From the NCBI RefSeq assembly GCF_001514195.1, contig NZ_KQ948739.1, forward strand, positions 175,304-239,303: 64,000 nt of DNA, given 5' to 3'. A program made the position numbers and the translations under genes. This stretch comes from Streptomyces griseorubiginosus. GTDB lineage: Bacteria; Actinomycetota; Actinomycetes; Streptomycetales; Streptomycetaceae. Shown one piece after another: positions 47,320 through 55,971 of the stretch. The notes below the pieces were generated by a model. It was not told where the DNA came from. It made no database searches and worked only from the letters and a program-made list of their open reading frames with translations. Each line of letters opens with the position of its first letter. The first letter of the stretch is position 1.

Positions 47320-48467
47320 GACGAGTACGCGCTGTTCTCGTGGACGTAGTCGGCGGTGAGGTCGTTGGTCCAGATGGTGGCGGTCTCGGAGCCGGCCGCG
47401 AGGTCGGCGACGATGTGCACCTCGCGGTAGCGCATGTCGACCTTGTCGCGGTCCTCGCCGACACCGCCGTTCTTGCAGACCCAGACGCCGTTGATGGCGA
47501 CGTTCAGCCGGTCCGGCTCGAAGGCGGCCTTCGTGGTGCCGATCGCGGAGAGCACGCGGCCCCAGTTGGGGTCCTCGCCGTGGATGGCGCACTTGAGGAG
47601 GTTGTTGCGGGCGATGGAGCGGCCGACCTCGACGGCGTCGTCCTCGCTGGCCGCGCCCACCACCTCGACCTTGATGTCCTTGCTGGCGCCCTCGGCGTCC
47701 CGGATGAGCTGCTGGCCGAGGTCGTCGCAGACCTGCCGTACGGCTTCCGCGAACTCCTCGTGGTCCGGAGCGACTTCGGAGGCGCCGGAGGCGAGCAGCA
47801 GCACGGTGTCGTTGGTGGACATGCAGCCGTCGGAGTCGACGCGGTCGAAGGTGGTGCGGGTCGCGGCCCGAAGTGCCTTGTCCAGTACGTCACTCGGCAG
47901 GTCGGCGTCGGTGGTGAGGACGACGAGCATGGTGGCGAGGCCGGGAGCGAGCATGCCCGCGCCCTTGGCCATGCCGCCCACGGTCCAGCCGTCCTTGGTG
48001 ACGACGGAGGTCTTGTGGACGGTGTCGGTGGTCTTGATGGCGATGGCGGCCTTCTCGCCGCCGTGCTCGTTCAAGGACGCGGCCGCTGCTTCGACTCCCG
48101 GCAGCAGCTTGTCCATCGGGAGCAGGACGCCGATGAGACCGGTGGAGGCGACGGCGACCTCGCCCGCGCCGATCTCCAGGACCTCGGCGACCTTCTCGGC
48201 GGTGGCGTGCGTGTCCTGGAAGCCCTTCGGTCCGGTACAGGCGTTGGCGCCACCGGAGTTGAGGACGACGGCGGTCAGCTCACCGCTCTTGAGGACCTGC
48301 TCGGACCACAGCACGGGCGCGGCCTTCACGCGGTTGGAGGTGAAGACGCCGGCGGCGGCGCGGCGGGGCCCGGTGTTGACCACGAGGGCCAGGTCCGGGT
48401 TGCCGTTCTCCTTGATTCCGGCGGCGATGCCCGCCGCCTGGAATCCCTTGGCTGCCGTGACGCTCAC
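47316..48467 (-). CDS. argJ: Bifunctional ornithine acetyltransferase / N-acetylglutamate synthase
   Basis: 383-residue Ntn-type enzyme that moves acetyl from N-acetylornithine to glutamate, recycling the acetyl group. The autoproteolytic site is visible as L-A/T-M-L in APGLATMLVVLTTDADL; the Thr becomes the nucleophile of the beta chain. Other motifs: ASTGLIGVLLPMDKL (oxyanion Thr-Gly), TTDTVHKTS and CMSTNDTVLLLASG. GTG 48467 overlaps the argC stop by 4 nt. Whether it can also use acetyl-CoA (true bifunctionality) cannot be told from the sequence. Confidence 0.97.
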   Translation of the reverse strand: MSVTAAKGFQAAGIAAGIKENGNPDLALVVNTGPRRAAAGVFTSNRVKAAPVLWSEQVLKSGELTAVVLNSGGANACTGPKGFQDTHATAEKVAEVLEIGAGEVAVASTGLIGVLLPMDKLLPGVEAAAASLNEHGGEKAAIAIKTTDTVHKTSVVTKDGWTVGGMAKGAGMLAPGLATMLVVLTTDADLPSDVLDKALRAATRTTFDRVDSDGCMSTNDTVLLLASGASEVAPDHEEFAEAVRQVCDDLGQQLIRDAEGASKDIKVEVVGAASEDDAVEVGRSIARNNLLKCAIHGEDPNWGRVLSAIGTTKAAFEPDRLNVAINGVWVCKNGGVGEDRDKVDMRYREVHIVADLAAGSETATIWTNDLTADYVHENSAYSS

Positions 48468-49492
48468 GGTGCGACTCCGATCGTGGAAAGACCGAGCTCC
48501 TCGGGGAGTCCGAGGGCGATGTTCATGCTCTGGACGGCACCGCCCGCGGTGCCCTTGGTCAGGTTGTCGATGGCGCTGATCGCGATGATGCGGCCCACGG
48601 CCTCGTCGAGGGCGACCTGCACCTGAACGCCGTTCGAACCGTAGACGGACGCCGTGGCGGGCCACTGGCCCTCGGGGAGCAGGTGGACGAAGGGCTCGTC
48701 GGCGAAGGCCTTCTCGTAGACGGCCCGGACGCCCTCCGCGGTCACACCGGGCCTGGCGGCGGCGCTGCACGTGGCGAGGATGCCGCGGGGCATCGGCGCG
48801 AGGGTGGGCGTGAAGGAGACGGAGACCTGCGCGCCGGCCACTTCACTGAGGTTCTGGATCATCTCCGGCGTGTGCCGGTGGCCGCCGCCGACGCCGTACG
48901 GCGACATGGAGCCCATGACCTCGCTGCCCAGCAAGTTCGGCTTCGGCGCCTTGCCGGCGCCGGAGGTGCCGGAGGCGGCGACGATCACGGCCTGGTCCTC
49001 GGCGATGCCGGCGGCGTAGGCCGGGAAGAGGGCGAGGGTGACGGCGGTGGGGTAGCAGCCGGGGACCGCGATGCGCTTGGACCCCGCAAGCCGGGTGCGG
49101 GCACCCGGCAGTTCGGGGAGGCCGTAGGGCCAGGTGCCGGCGTGCGCGGAGCCGTAGAACTTCTCCCAGTCGACCGCGTCCTTCAGCCGGAAGTCGGCGC
49201 CCATGTCGACGACGAGGACGTCCGGGCCGAGCTGTTCGGCGACGGCGGCGGACTGGCCGTGCGGCAGGGCCAGGAAGACGACGTCGTGGCCGGCGAGGGC
49301 GTCCGCCGTGGTCTCCTGGAGCACGCGGTCGGCGAGCGGCAGCAGGTGGGGCTGGAGCGAGCCGAGCCGCTGTCCGGCGTTGGAGTTGCCGGTCAGGGCG
49401 CCGATCTCGACCTCGGGGTGCGCCAGGAGCAGCCGCAGGACCTCACCGCCCGCGTATCCGCTCGCTCCGGCCACCGCCGCACGTACCGCCAT
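48464..49492 (-). CDS. argC: N-acetyl-gamma-glutamyl-phosphate reductase
   Basis: 342-residue NADPH-dependent reductase, third step of arginine synthesis. Rossmann motif AVAGASGYAGGEVLRLLLAH, catalytic Cys in AVPGCYPTAVTLAL, and GKAPKPNLLG with the PYGVGGGHRHTPEM loop containing the catalytic His. ATG 49492 directly follows an ARG-box region. First gene of argC-argJ-argB-argD-argR; the first four junctions overlap by 4 nt each, so translation is coupled along the operon. Confidence 0.98.
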   Translation of the reverse strand: MAVRAAVAGASGYAGGEVLRLLLAHPEVEIGALTGNSNAGQRLGSLQPHLLPLADRVLQETTADALAGHDVVFLALPHGQSAAVAEQLGPDVLVVDMGADFRLKDAVDWEKFYGSAHAGTWPYGLPELPGARTRLAGSKRIAVPGCYPTAVTLALFPAYAAGIAEDQAVIVAASGTSGAGKAPKPNLLGSEVMGSMSPYGVGGGHRHTPEMIQNLSEVAGAQVSVSFTPTLAPMPRGILATCSAAARPGVTAEGVRAVYEKAFADEPFVHLLPEGQWPATASVYGSNGVQVQVALDEAVGRIIAISAIDNLTKGTAGGAVQSMNIALGLPEELGLSTIGVAP

Positions 49493-49506
49493 GTCATCCT
49501 CCTCCT

Positions 49507-49560
49507 GGATGGCATGACTATACGTTTCGCTGCACGTTTATGCAACCACGTGCATACTCA
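49507..49560 (-). promoter_or_regulatory. ARG boxes of the argCJBDR operon
   Basis: CTGCACGTTTATGCAACC (from 49530) carries both ArgR half-sites TGCA-N6-TGCA; ACGTGCATACTCACGCC (from 49547) and GGCATGACTATACGTTT (from 49511) carry one good half each. The cluster is 15-68 bp upstream of argC and partly overlaps the 3' end of the next gene. The operator and promoter are therefore squeezed into 45 bp of non-coding DNA plus the end of the neighbour's coding region. Confidence 0.8.
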
Positions 49561-52177
49561 CGCCTCTCCTCCGGCGCACCACCCTGAACCCGCCGATCCC
49601 GAGGAGGCAGACCAGCGCCCCGGCCCCGACGGTCGAGCCGAGCCGCAGCCCTGGGGGACGGAAGTCGCAGGTGACACGCGTCGAGCTGCCGTCCAGCGGT
49701 ACGGCGATCAGGCCGTGGTACTGCTTCGCGGGTACGGCGTCGGCGGCACCGGTGGCGCAGCGCCAGCCGGCGATCCGGGGCGCCGCGACGACCGCGACCC
49801 CCGTGCTGCCCGCCGGAAGCTGCGCCCGGATCGTGCCCCCGGAGCCGGAGACGGTCACCTCGGTGGCGCCGGTGGCCTTGAGCTGTCGTACGGCGGACCG
49901 CAGCCGGCCGGTGTCCAGGCAGCCGATCGCCCGGTCCGGCACGACACCCATCCGGTACGGGGACAGCTCGACGGTCAGGCGCCCCGAGTCCGGGACCGTG
50001 CCGAGGCGCTGCACGGCGGCGATCTTGGTGACGGGCCAGTCGGCGCGGAACCGGCCGGTCAGGCCGTCGGCGGTGGGCCCGGCGAGTCGTGCGCTGCCCC
50101 CGAAGTGCGGCGCCCAGAGGTAGACCTCGTCGCCCGCGGGACACCGGGCGGTGAGCGTCGCCCGCCCTCCCACGCGCACGCCCCGGCGCTGGTCCGTGCT
50201 GTGGTCCGCCGGCCTCCCGGCTCCGTTCAGGACGGTGACGCGGGGCACGGTGTAGACGCGGGCGCCGAGCAGGAGTTCCTGGTTGCGGTACGGCGAGGGA
50301 CCGAAGGCGCCGGTCGCGGGGGACGGCCGTACGGTCACCAGGGGCGGTACGTCCTCCCTGGTCACGGTCACCCCGCTGCCGTCCTGCGGGAACCAGTTCT
50401 GGTGCGGGTCCGGCGGGGAGTGCACCCGGGCGCCCACGGAGAAGATCGCGTCGGTGACCGCGTTGTCGAGGCTCTGGAGGCTGCGCCCGCCCGAGGTCCA
50501 GCCGTACCCCAGTGCGGTGAGCGTGCTGCTGAACACGGCGGAGGTGTGGCTGCTGTAGTACTGCGCGCCCTGGCCGCCGACCTCCAGCGGGTCGTTGCCG
50601 ACGGTCTGCTCCCGGCCCGGGTCGGTGCGGTAACGGGGCCAGCCGTCGGCCTGGGCGATCGCGTCCGCCTGCTCCTGCTGCCGGTCCCCCCACGGGGCGT
50701 AGTCGTCCATGTGCCCGAGCCGCATCCGGGTGGCCACGGCAGAGGTGGCGGTGGCCTCGCCGGCCAGCGTGCCGATGAGGAGCACGGCGGCGAGCGCGGC
50801 GGGGGCCGTGCGCAGGAGGGGGCGCCGACGGCCGAGCAGGAGCAGCCCGAGCAGCGCGCCCACGAACGCCGTCAGGAAGACGGGCCAGGCGAAGAAGCGC
50901 ACCAGCTGGCTGCCGCTCGCCACGACCGCGACGAGCGCGAGCAGTCCGGCCGCCGCCGCCAGTGCCCGGCGGTCGAGCGGGCCGTACGACAGGGAGTGCC
51001 AGGCGGCGATCACCAGCAGGGCGCACACCACGAAGGTCTGGCGGTACGAGCTGCCCTGCGGGGCGGCGAAGGCATGCCAGAGCAGATGCGTCGGGCCCCA
51101 CTGGATCGACAGGGTCACCGCGACCACCAGCAGCGTCCACCCGGCGCGCACCCGGCGGGGGGCCGCTCGGTGGAAGGGCAGCGCGAGGGCGAGCAGCAGG
51201 GCCGTGGTGCCGACGAAGAGCGCCGGGGAACCGAAGCTGTACGTCGTCGGCAGCAGGCGGGCCAGCAGGTCCTCGGTGTCCACCCGGGCGAACTGCGTGA
51301 AACGGCCCGGGGAGGCGTGCGCGCTGCCGAAGTACACGACCGCGACCAGGGGCGCGGCCAGGCCGATGCCCAGGGCGAAGGTCAGGGCGGCCCGGCCCGC
51401 GGCGGTGAGCCTGCGGCGGGCCGGGAGGTCGGCCAGGCACAGCCGCAGCAGGAACACCAGGGCGGCGGCGAGGGTGGCCATGTACGCGGTGTAGAAGTTG
51501 GCGATCCAGGCGGCCGTGACGACCAGCACCCCGAGCAGCGGGCGCCGGCCGGTCAGCACCCACTCGCCGACCAGGCAGAGCAGCGGCAGGGCGATCAGTC
51601 CGTCGAGCCACATCAGGTTGTAGGACGCGGTCGCCACGGTCCAGCCGCACAGGGCGTACGACGCGCCCAGCAGGCCGGCCGCCCACCAGCGACCGGGTCG
51701 CAGTCGCAGCAGCAGCCAGGTCATGGCGGCCGCGGCACACGCGATCTTCAGCACGGTGATCACGTACACCGCGAGGTCGATCTCGTCCCTCGGGAACACC
51801 GCCACGAGCGGGGCGAACGGGCTGGTGAGATAGGTTCCGAGGTCGGGCAGGAAGCCGACCCCGTAGCCCGACTGCCAGTTGACGAGGAGCCCGCCGCTGC
51901 CGCGTCCGTGGAGCAGGTCCCACAGGTGGGCGTGGAAGGGCACGTACTGGTTGCCGAGGTCGCTGACGTTCCGGGTGCGCGGGCCGAAGGGGTAGCTGCG
52001 CGCGACGGCGTCGGCGGCGCAGAGCACCGCGACGGTGATCGCCGCGGCGAGCAGGGCGGCCTGACCCGGGCCGGGCGGTCGCCCCGGCGGAGGTTCGGGG
52101 GTGAGGCGGGCCGGCCGGTCGTGCGCGGTCCTCGGTTCGGGCGGGATGGTCGGTCGCACGCCCTGTTCGCTGGTCAA
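49538..52177 (-). CDS. YfhO-family polytopic membrane protein
   Basis: About 879 residues. Twelve or more predicted helices fill residues about 40-480; an external C-terminal domain with beta-strand character (about 490-835) and one last helix (STVGAGALVCLLGIGGF) with a basic tail follow. The N-terminal part resembles GT-C glycosyltransferases (DLGNQYVPFHAHLWD, SGYGVGFLPDLGTYLTSPF, NFYTAYMATLAAAL) as in YfhO, which adds sugars to cell-wall or lipoteichoic polymers. Start uncertain: TTG 52177 has GGGGG six bases before it; GTG 52159 is possible. The 3' end overlaps the argC operator region. Role in glycan modification inferred from family. Confidence 0.85.
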   Translation of the reverse strand: MTSEQGVRPTIPPEPRTAHDRPARLTPEPPPGRPPGPGQAALLAAAITVAVLCAADAVARSYPFGPRTRNVSDLGNQYVPFHAHLWDLLHGRGSGGLLVNWQSGYGVGFLPDLGTYLTSPFAPLVAVFPRDEIDLAVYVITVLKIACAAAAMTWLLLRLRPGRWWAAGLLGASYALCGWTVATASYNLMWLDGLIALPLLCLVGEWVLTGRRPLLGVLVVTAAWIANFYTAYMATLAAALVFLLRLCLADLPARRRLTAAGRAALTFALGIGLAAPLVAVVYFGSAHASPGRFTQFARVDTEDLLARLLPTTYSFGSPALFVGTTALLLALALPFHRAAPRRVRAGWTLLVVAVTLSIQWGPTHLLWHAFAAPQGSSYRQTFVVCALLVIAAWHSLSYGPLDRRALAAAAGLLALVAVVASGSQLVRFFAWPVFLTAFVGALLGLLLLGRRRPLLRTAPAALAAVLLIGTLAGEATATSAVATRMRLGHMDDYAPWGDRQQEQADAIAQADGWPRYRTDPGREQTVGNDPLEVGGQGAQYYSSHTSAVFSSTLTALGYGWTSGGRSLQSLDNAVTDAIFSVGARVHSPPDPHQNWFPQDGSGVTVTREDVPPLVTVRPSPATGAFGPSPYRNQELLLGARVYTVPRVTVLNGAGRPADHSTDQRRGVRVGGRATLTARCPAGDEVYLWAPHFGGSARLAGPTADGLTGRFRADWPVTKIAAVQRLGTVPDSGRLTVELSPYRMGVVPDRAIGCLDTGRLRSAVRQLKATGATEVTVSGSGGTIRAQLPAGSTGVAVVAAPRIAGWRCATGAADAVPAKQYHGLIAVPLDGSSTRVTCDFRPPGLRLGSTVGAGALVCLLGIGGFRVVRRRRGVSMHVVA

Positions 52178-52342
52178 TTCAAGCCCCCGTCCGGGGCGTT
52201 CGCCCCGTGCGTCGTCACTGCGTCGATTTAGACAGGGGGTGCATACGGTTGGTTGTCCGACCGCCGATGGCGGTGAAGTGAATTCCGTACGACCCGCAGG
52301 CGACGGAGGCCGAGGGAAACCGTGCGGACAGAAGGAGCTGAC

Positions 52343-52780
52343 ATGAGCGAGAGCACCACCCGTGAGGAGCGCTTCGCGCGGGGCCTGGAGATGCTGGGCA
52401 GCGTCAACCCCGAGGTGGGACAGCTGGTCGTCGACTCGCTCGCCGACATCAGCCCGGAGCTGGGCCACCAGGTCATCGCCTGGGGATTCGGGGAGATCTA
52501 CTCGCGGCCACAACTCGTGCCGCGGGACCGCCAGTTGGTCACCCTGGGCATGCTCACCGCGCTCGGCGGCTGCGAGACCCAGCTGGAGGTGCACATCAAC
52601 ACGGCCCTGAACGTGGGCCTGACTCCCGAGCAGATCGTCGAGGCGCTGTTGCAGTCGGCCGGCTACTGCGGATTCCCGAGGGCCCTGAACGCCACGGCGG
52701 TGGCGAAGAAGGTCTTCGGCGAGCGGGGGCTGCTGCCCGTCGGACAGCAGCCCACCGACCCGTCGGCTAGCTCTGCCTGA
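52343..52780 (+). CDS. Carboxymuconolactone decarboxylase-family protein
   Basis: 145-residue CMD/AhpD-fold protein. From ATG 52343 (AAGGAG seven bases upstream) the product has the helical family core (RFARGLEMLGSVNP, FGEIYSRPQLVPRDRQLVTLGMLTALGG, LEVHINTALNVGLTPEQIVEALLQSAGYCGFPRALNA). It resembles gamma-carboxymuconolactone decarboxylase more than AhpD, because the CxxC peroxidatic pair of AhpD is missing. No aromatic-degradation genes are near, so the real substrate is unknown. Its last codons and stop are inside a duplicated 32-bp unit shared with the convergent glycosidase gene. Confidence 0.9.
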   Translation: MSESTTREERFARGLEMLGSVNPEVGQLVVDSLADISPELGHQVIAWGFGEIYSRPQLVPRDRQLVTLGMLTALGGCETQLEVHINTALNVGLTPEQIVEALLQSAGYCGFPRALNATAVAKKVFGERGLLPVGQQPTDPSASSA

Positions 52781-52822
52781 TCCTCAGGAACCCGTCGGCT
52801 ACCTCTGCCTGATCCTCAGGAA
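52759..52822. repeat. Two tandem copies of a 32-bp unit holding both convergent stop codons
   Basis: CCCGTCGGCTAGCTCTGCCT and on to GGAA (52759-52790) is followed by a second copy with a single change (52791-52822). Unit 1 contains the TGA of the plus-strand gene, unit 2 the TAG of the minus-strand gene; unit 1 also preserves a TAG in the minus frame. Confidence 0.92.
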
Positions 52823-55276
52823 GGTGACCGAGTTCGCCGGGAAGGTGTACGTGAACTTCCCGGCGGCCCCGTCGAAGGTGGACCGCACCGGGGCGACCGC
52901 CGTCGACGTCTCGCTGTTCACGGCGTCGGGGGCGGCGGCCAGTGTGGTGACCCGGGCCTTGGACGCGACCTTGGCGCGGCCCAGGTCGACGGCAGTACGG
53001 GCCGCCGAGTCCTGTGCGTTGACGACCTTGACGATCAGCTCCCCGGTCCTGCGGTCCTCGGTGACGACCTGGCGGAACGGCTCGGCGGGCTTGTCGTCCC
53101 TGAAGCTGCCCCACTCCTGACCGTCGAGGTAGAGGGTGACCTGGCGGCCGCGCACCTTGACGTCGACGTCGTAGGCACGGCCCGTCTCGACCGAGCCCGC
53201 CTTGGAGATCAGGGTCGACTTGCCGCCGTCCACGGCCTGTTCGACGGCGGTCTGGGTGTTGTTCCAGCCGCCGATGTTCCACCAGTAGTAGTTGCCGGTG
53301 TCCTTGACGCCGAAGGCGACCAGGAAGCCCTCCTTGCCCGCCTTCTTGGTGGCCTTCACCTTCAGGTCGTAGTCGTGCCAGGACGGGTCACCGGCCGAGA
53401 CCATGGTGTTCTCGGCGTTCACGTCGGTCTGCACGTACTGCCCGTCCTGGACGCTCCAGGAGCCGCCTCCGGTGTGCGTCCACTTCGAGGCGCCGGAGGA
53501 GAAGTCGTCGGTGAGCAGTTCCCTGCCGTCGGCGTCCGTGACCCTCACGTCGTCGTACGCCGCCGTCGTCGCCCACGTCGAAAGGCCCACGGCGCCGGTG
53601 ATCGGGGCGAGCAGCGAGGGCGTGCCGGTGGCCGTCGAGGGCACCACGCGGTCGCCGACGTTGTTCATGAACAGCTTCTGGACCTCGTAGTTGGCGGAGT
53701 TCCAGGAGGCGTGGTTGTTGAACCAGATCAGGTCCGGGCGCCACTGGACGTAGTCCTCGTTGGCGAACAGCGGGGCGTAGGAGGCGAGTTTCACGACGTC
53801 CGCGTTGCGTTCCAGGCCGGTCATGAACGCGGCCTCGGTGAGCCCGTTCTTGAAGGTGTTGCCCTGGGAGGCGTACTCGCCGAGGAAGACCTTCGGGCCG
53901 TTCCTGTCGTAGGAGTCGTAGCGGTCGTTGTTCTGGAGGAACCACTGCGGGCTGTTGTAGTAGTGCTCGTCGACCATGTCGACCTTGGCGTCCCTGTTGA
54001 GCTGCCAGGCCGTGTCGAAGGTCGTACCGGAGTCGTCCGGGCCGGAGTTGGAGATGACCTGGATCTCCGGGTGCTTCGCCTGGACGGCGGCCCGGAACTC
54101 CTTGAAGCGGGCGAAGAACTCGTTCGGCAGGTTCTCCTCGTTGCCGACCTCGATGTGGGTGAGGTGGAAGGGCTTCGGGTGGCCCATCCTGGCCCGCACG
54201 TTGCCCCAGGTGGAGCTCGCCGGGCCGTTGGCGAACTCGATGAGGTCGAGGGTGTCCTGGACGTGCCGCTTGAGCAGGGCGTCGTCGGCGACGGCCTTGT
54301 TCTGGCCGCAGCCGGTCACCAGGGCGGGGACGACGGGCAGCGGCATGGCGCCGATGTCCTCGGCGAGCCGGAAGTACTCGTAGTAGCCGAGTCCGTAACT
54401 CTGGTTGTAGCCCCAGAAGTTGGAGTTGGTCGCGCGGGTCTCGACCGGGCCGACGGTGTCCTTCCACTGGTAGGACCGCTTGCGCTGGTGGCCGGAGGCC
54501 GCGCTGTAGTCCTCCATCGAGCCGGTGTTGACCAGGCAGCCGCCGGGGAAGCGCACGAAGCCGGGGTGCAGGGCGGCGACCTTCTCGGCGAGGTCCTTGC
54601 GCAGGCCGTTGGGTTCGCCGCGGTAGGTGTCGCGCGGGAACAGGGAGACCATGTCGAGTGCGGCAGCCGCCGAGGAGGCCACGGTGAGGCGGCCGTCGCT
54701 GCTGGTCCGGGTCGCGGTGAGGGTGGCCCGGTACCGGGTCCAGCCGCTCTTGGTGACGTCGACCTTGCGGGCGGTGGCGAGCGTGCCGCCGGAGTCCTGG
54801 AGCGAGACGGTGAGGGTGGTGCCGGCGGCCGCGCGGGCCCACACCGAGAAGTCGTACTTCCTGCCCGTCTCGACGGGGACGCCGGTGTTGTATCCGGCGT
54901 TCGTCACGGACGAACCGGCGCCCAGGTCGAGGTAGTTGCGGTTGCGTTCGTTCAGGCGGCCGCCGTCGTCCACGACCCGTGCGGTGCCGTCGACCGTCCA
55001 CGAGGTGAGCGGGGTGTAGGAGGCGTTGTCGGCGGTGGAGTACTCGAAGGACCTGTTCTGCACGAGTTCGGCGTACAGACCGCCGTCGGCGGCCCGGTTG
55101 ATGTCCTCGAAGAAGACGCCGTACATCGTGTCGTCGATCGTCGCGCCCCTGGCGCTCGGGTCGACGGTGATCGCGTAGTCGGTGACGTCCTCGGCATGGG
55201 CGGACGGGGGGATCGTTCCTGCCGGCACGAGCAGGGCGGTGGCGCTGAGACCGAGTCTCCAGCGGGTGCGTGACAT
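52799..55276 (-). CDS. Secreted alpha-L-arabinofuranosidase-like glycosidase (GH51)
   Basis: 825-residue secreted enzyme. Signal peptide to about residue 28 (LGLSATALLVPAGT...SAHA). The GH51 opening follows (MYGVFFEDINRAADGGLYAELVQNRSFE), then an inserted carbohydrate-binding-like beta domain (about 90-190), and the TIM barrel: GFVRFPGGCLV, HIEVGNEENLP with the acid/base Glu, and KVFLGEYAS with the nucleophile Glu. A laminin-G-like domain (about 585-735: DDFSSGASKWTHTGG...YYWWNIGGWNNT) precedes the C-terminal sandwich. Acts on arabinose side chains of plant polysaccharides. ATG 55276. Four 16-bp repeats in its leader; tail duplicated behind the stop. Confidence 0.92.
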   Translation of the reverse strand: MSRTRWRLGLSATALLVPAGTIPPSAHAEDVTDYAITVDPSARGATIDDTMYGVFFEDINRAADGGLYAELVQNRSFEYSTADNASYTPLTSWTVDGTARVVDDGGRLNERNRNYLDLGAGSSVTNAGYNTGVPVETGRKYDFSVWARAAAGTTLTVSLQDSGGTLATARKVDVTKSGWTRYRATLTATRTSSDGRLTVASSAAAALDMVSLFPRDTYRGEPNGLRKDLAEKVAALHPGFVRFPGGCLVNTGSMEDYSAASGHQRKRSYQWKDTVGPVETRATNSNFWGYNQSYGLGYYEYFRLAEDIGAMPLPVVPALVTGCGQNKAVADDALLKRHVQDTLDLIEFANGPASSTWGNVRARMGHPKPFHLTHIEVGNEENLPNEFFARFKEFRAAVQAKHPEIQVISNSGPDDSGTTFDTAWQLNRDAKVDMVDEHYYNSPQWFLQNNDRYDSYDRNGPKVFLGEYASQGNTFKNGLTEAAFMTGLERNADVVKLASYAPLFANEDYVQWRPDLIWFNNHASWNSANYEVQKLFMNNVGDRVVPSTATGTPSLLAPITGAVGLSTWATTAAYDDVRVTDADGRELLTDDFSSGASKWTHTGGGSWSVQDGQYVQTDVNAENTMVSAGDPSWHDYDLKVKATKKAGKEGFLVAFGVKDTGNYYWWNIGGWNNTQTAVEQAVDGGKSTLISKAGSVETGRAYDVDVKVRGRQVTLYLDGQEWGSFRDDKPAEPFRQVVTEDRRTGELIVKVVNAQDSAARTAVDLGRAKVASKARVTTLAAAPDAVNSETSTAVAPVRSTFDGAAGKFTYTFPANSVTFLRIRQR

Positions 55277-55295
55277 GGATACTCCGCGGCTCTGT

Positions 55296-55359
55296 CGAAG
55301 TGGGGTTCTACTGAAGCGGGGCTCTGTCGAAGCTGGGTTGTACCGAAGTGGGTTCGAAA
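55296..55359. repeat. Four tandem 16-bp repeats in the leader of the glycosidase gene
   Basis: CGAAGTGGGGTTCTAC, TGAAGCGGGGCTCTGT, CGAAGCTGGGTTGTAC and CGAAGTGGGTTCGAAA follow each other without gaps, ending 19 bp before the ATG (55276). All share YGAAGYKGGG. They occupy the place where promoter, operator or leader would be. Confidence 0.82.
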
Positions 55360-55469
55360 TATCGGACACTGATCAGCACATCGAACGGCAACATAGGGAG
55401 GGGAATTCCGGAGCGTCAACGGGTCGCGCGGTACCGAAAGTGTCGGAAGTGATCGGAAGCGAGGGGCAC

Positions 55470-55922
55470 ATGGGCGGGTTCTGGCCAGTGCCGGACGTGC
55501 TGGCCTATCTGGCCGGGGAGTGGCGGACCGAGCGGACCGTGCGGGACCTGGCGAGCGGGTCGGACGGCACGTTCTCCGGAACCACCGCTTTCGGCCGACT
55601 GGAGGGCGGCGGGCTGCTGTCCCGGGAGTCGGGCACCTTCGTCTGGCAGGGCGTTGCGCGCCCCGCCGAACGGACGCTCCGGTTCCTGCCGGGCACGACA
55701 CCGGGCACGGCGGACGTCCGCTTCTCCGACGGACGGCCCTTCCACGACCTGGACCTGGGCTCCGGCCGCCATGTCGCCGACCATCCGTGCGTGGCGGACC
55801 TGTACCGCGGCGAGTTCACCGTCCTGGACCCCGAGCACTGGCGCACGGTGTGGCGGGTCGGCGGCCCGGCGAAGGACCTGGTCCTGAGGACGGCGTACAC
55901 GCGCGTGGAGGGAACACGTTGA
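55470..55922 (+). CDS. DUF6314-like small protein
   Basis: 150-residue soluble protein, ATG 55470 (MGGFWPVPDVLAYLAGEWRTERTV) with GAGGGG just upstream. The sequence suggests an antiparallel beta-barrel similar to fatty-acid-binding or lipocalin folds: GEWRTERTVRD, GTFSGTTAFGRLEGGGLLSRESGTFVWQG, LRFLPGTTPGTADVRFSDGRPFHDLDLGSG, HPCVADLYRGEFTVLD, WRTVWRVGGPAKDLVLRTAYTR. This fits DUF6314 as I remember it. The frame is open upstream to 55182, antisense to the glycosidase, and ignored. Function unknown. Confidence 0.78.
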   Translation: MGGFWPVPDVLAYLAGEWRTERTVRDLASGSDGTFSGTTAFGRLEGGGLLSRESGTFVWQGVARPAERTLRFLPGTTPGTADVRFSDGRPFHDLDLGSGRHVADHPCVADLYRGEFTVLDPEHWRTVWRVGGPAKDLVLRTAYTRVEGTR

Positions 55923-55971
55923 CGAACGGGTACGCACGCGTGGGCCGAACGCCCCGCCGCTCGTGACTGCC

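Noticed and set aside
48683..52231. Plus-strand open frame of 1,182 codons
   Set aside because: Antisense to argC and the YfhO-like gene, with the same GC artefact; no motif and no start signal.
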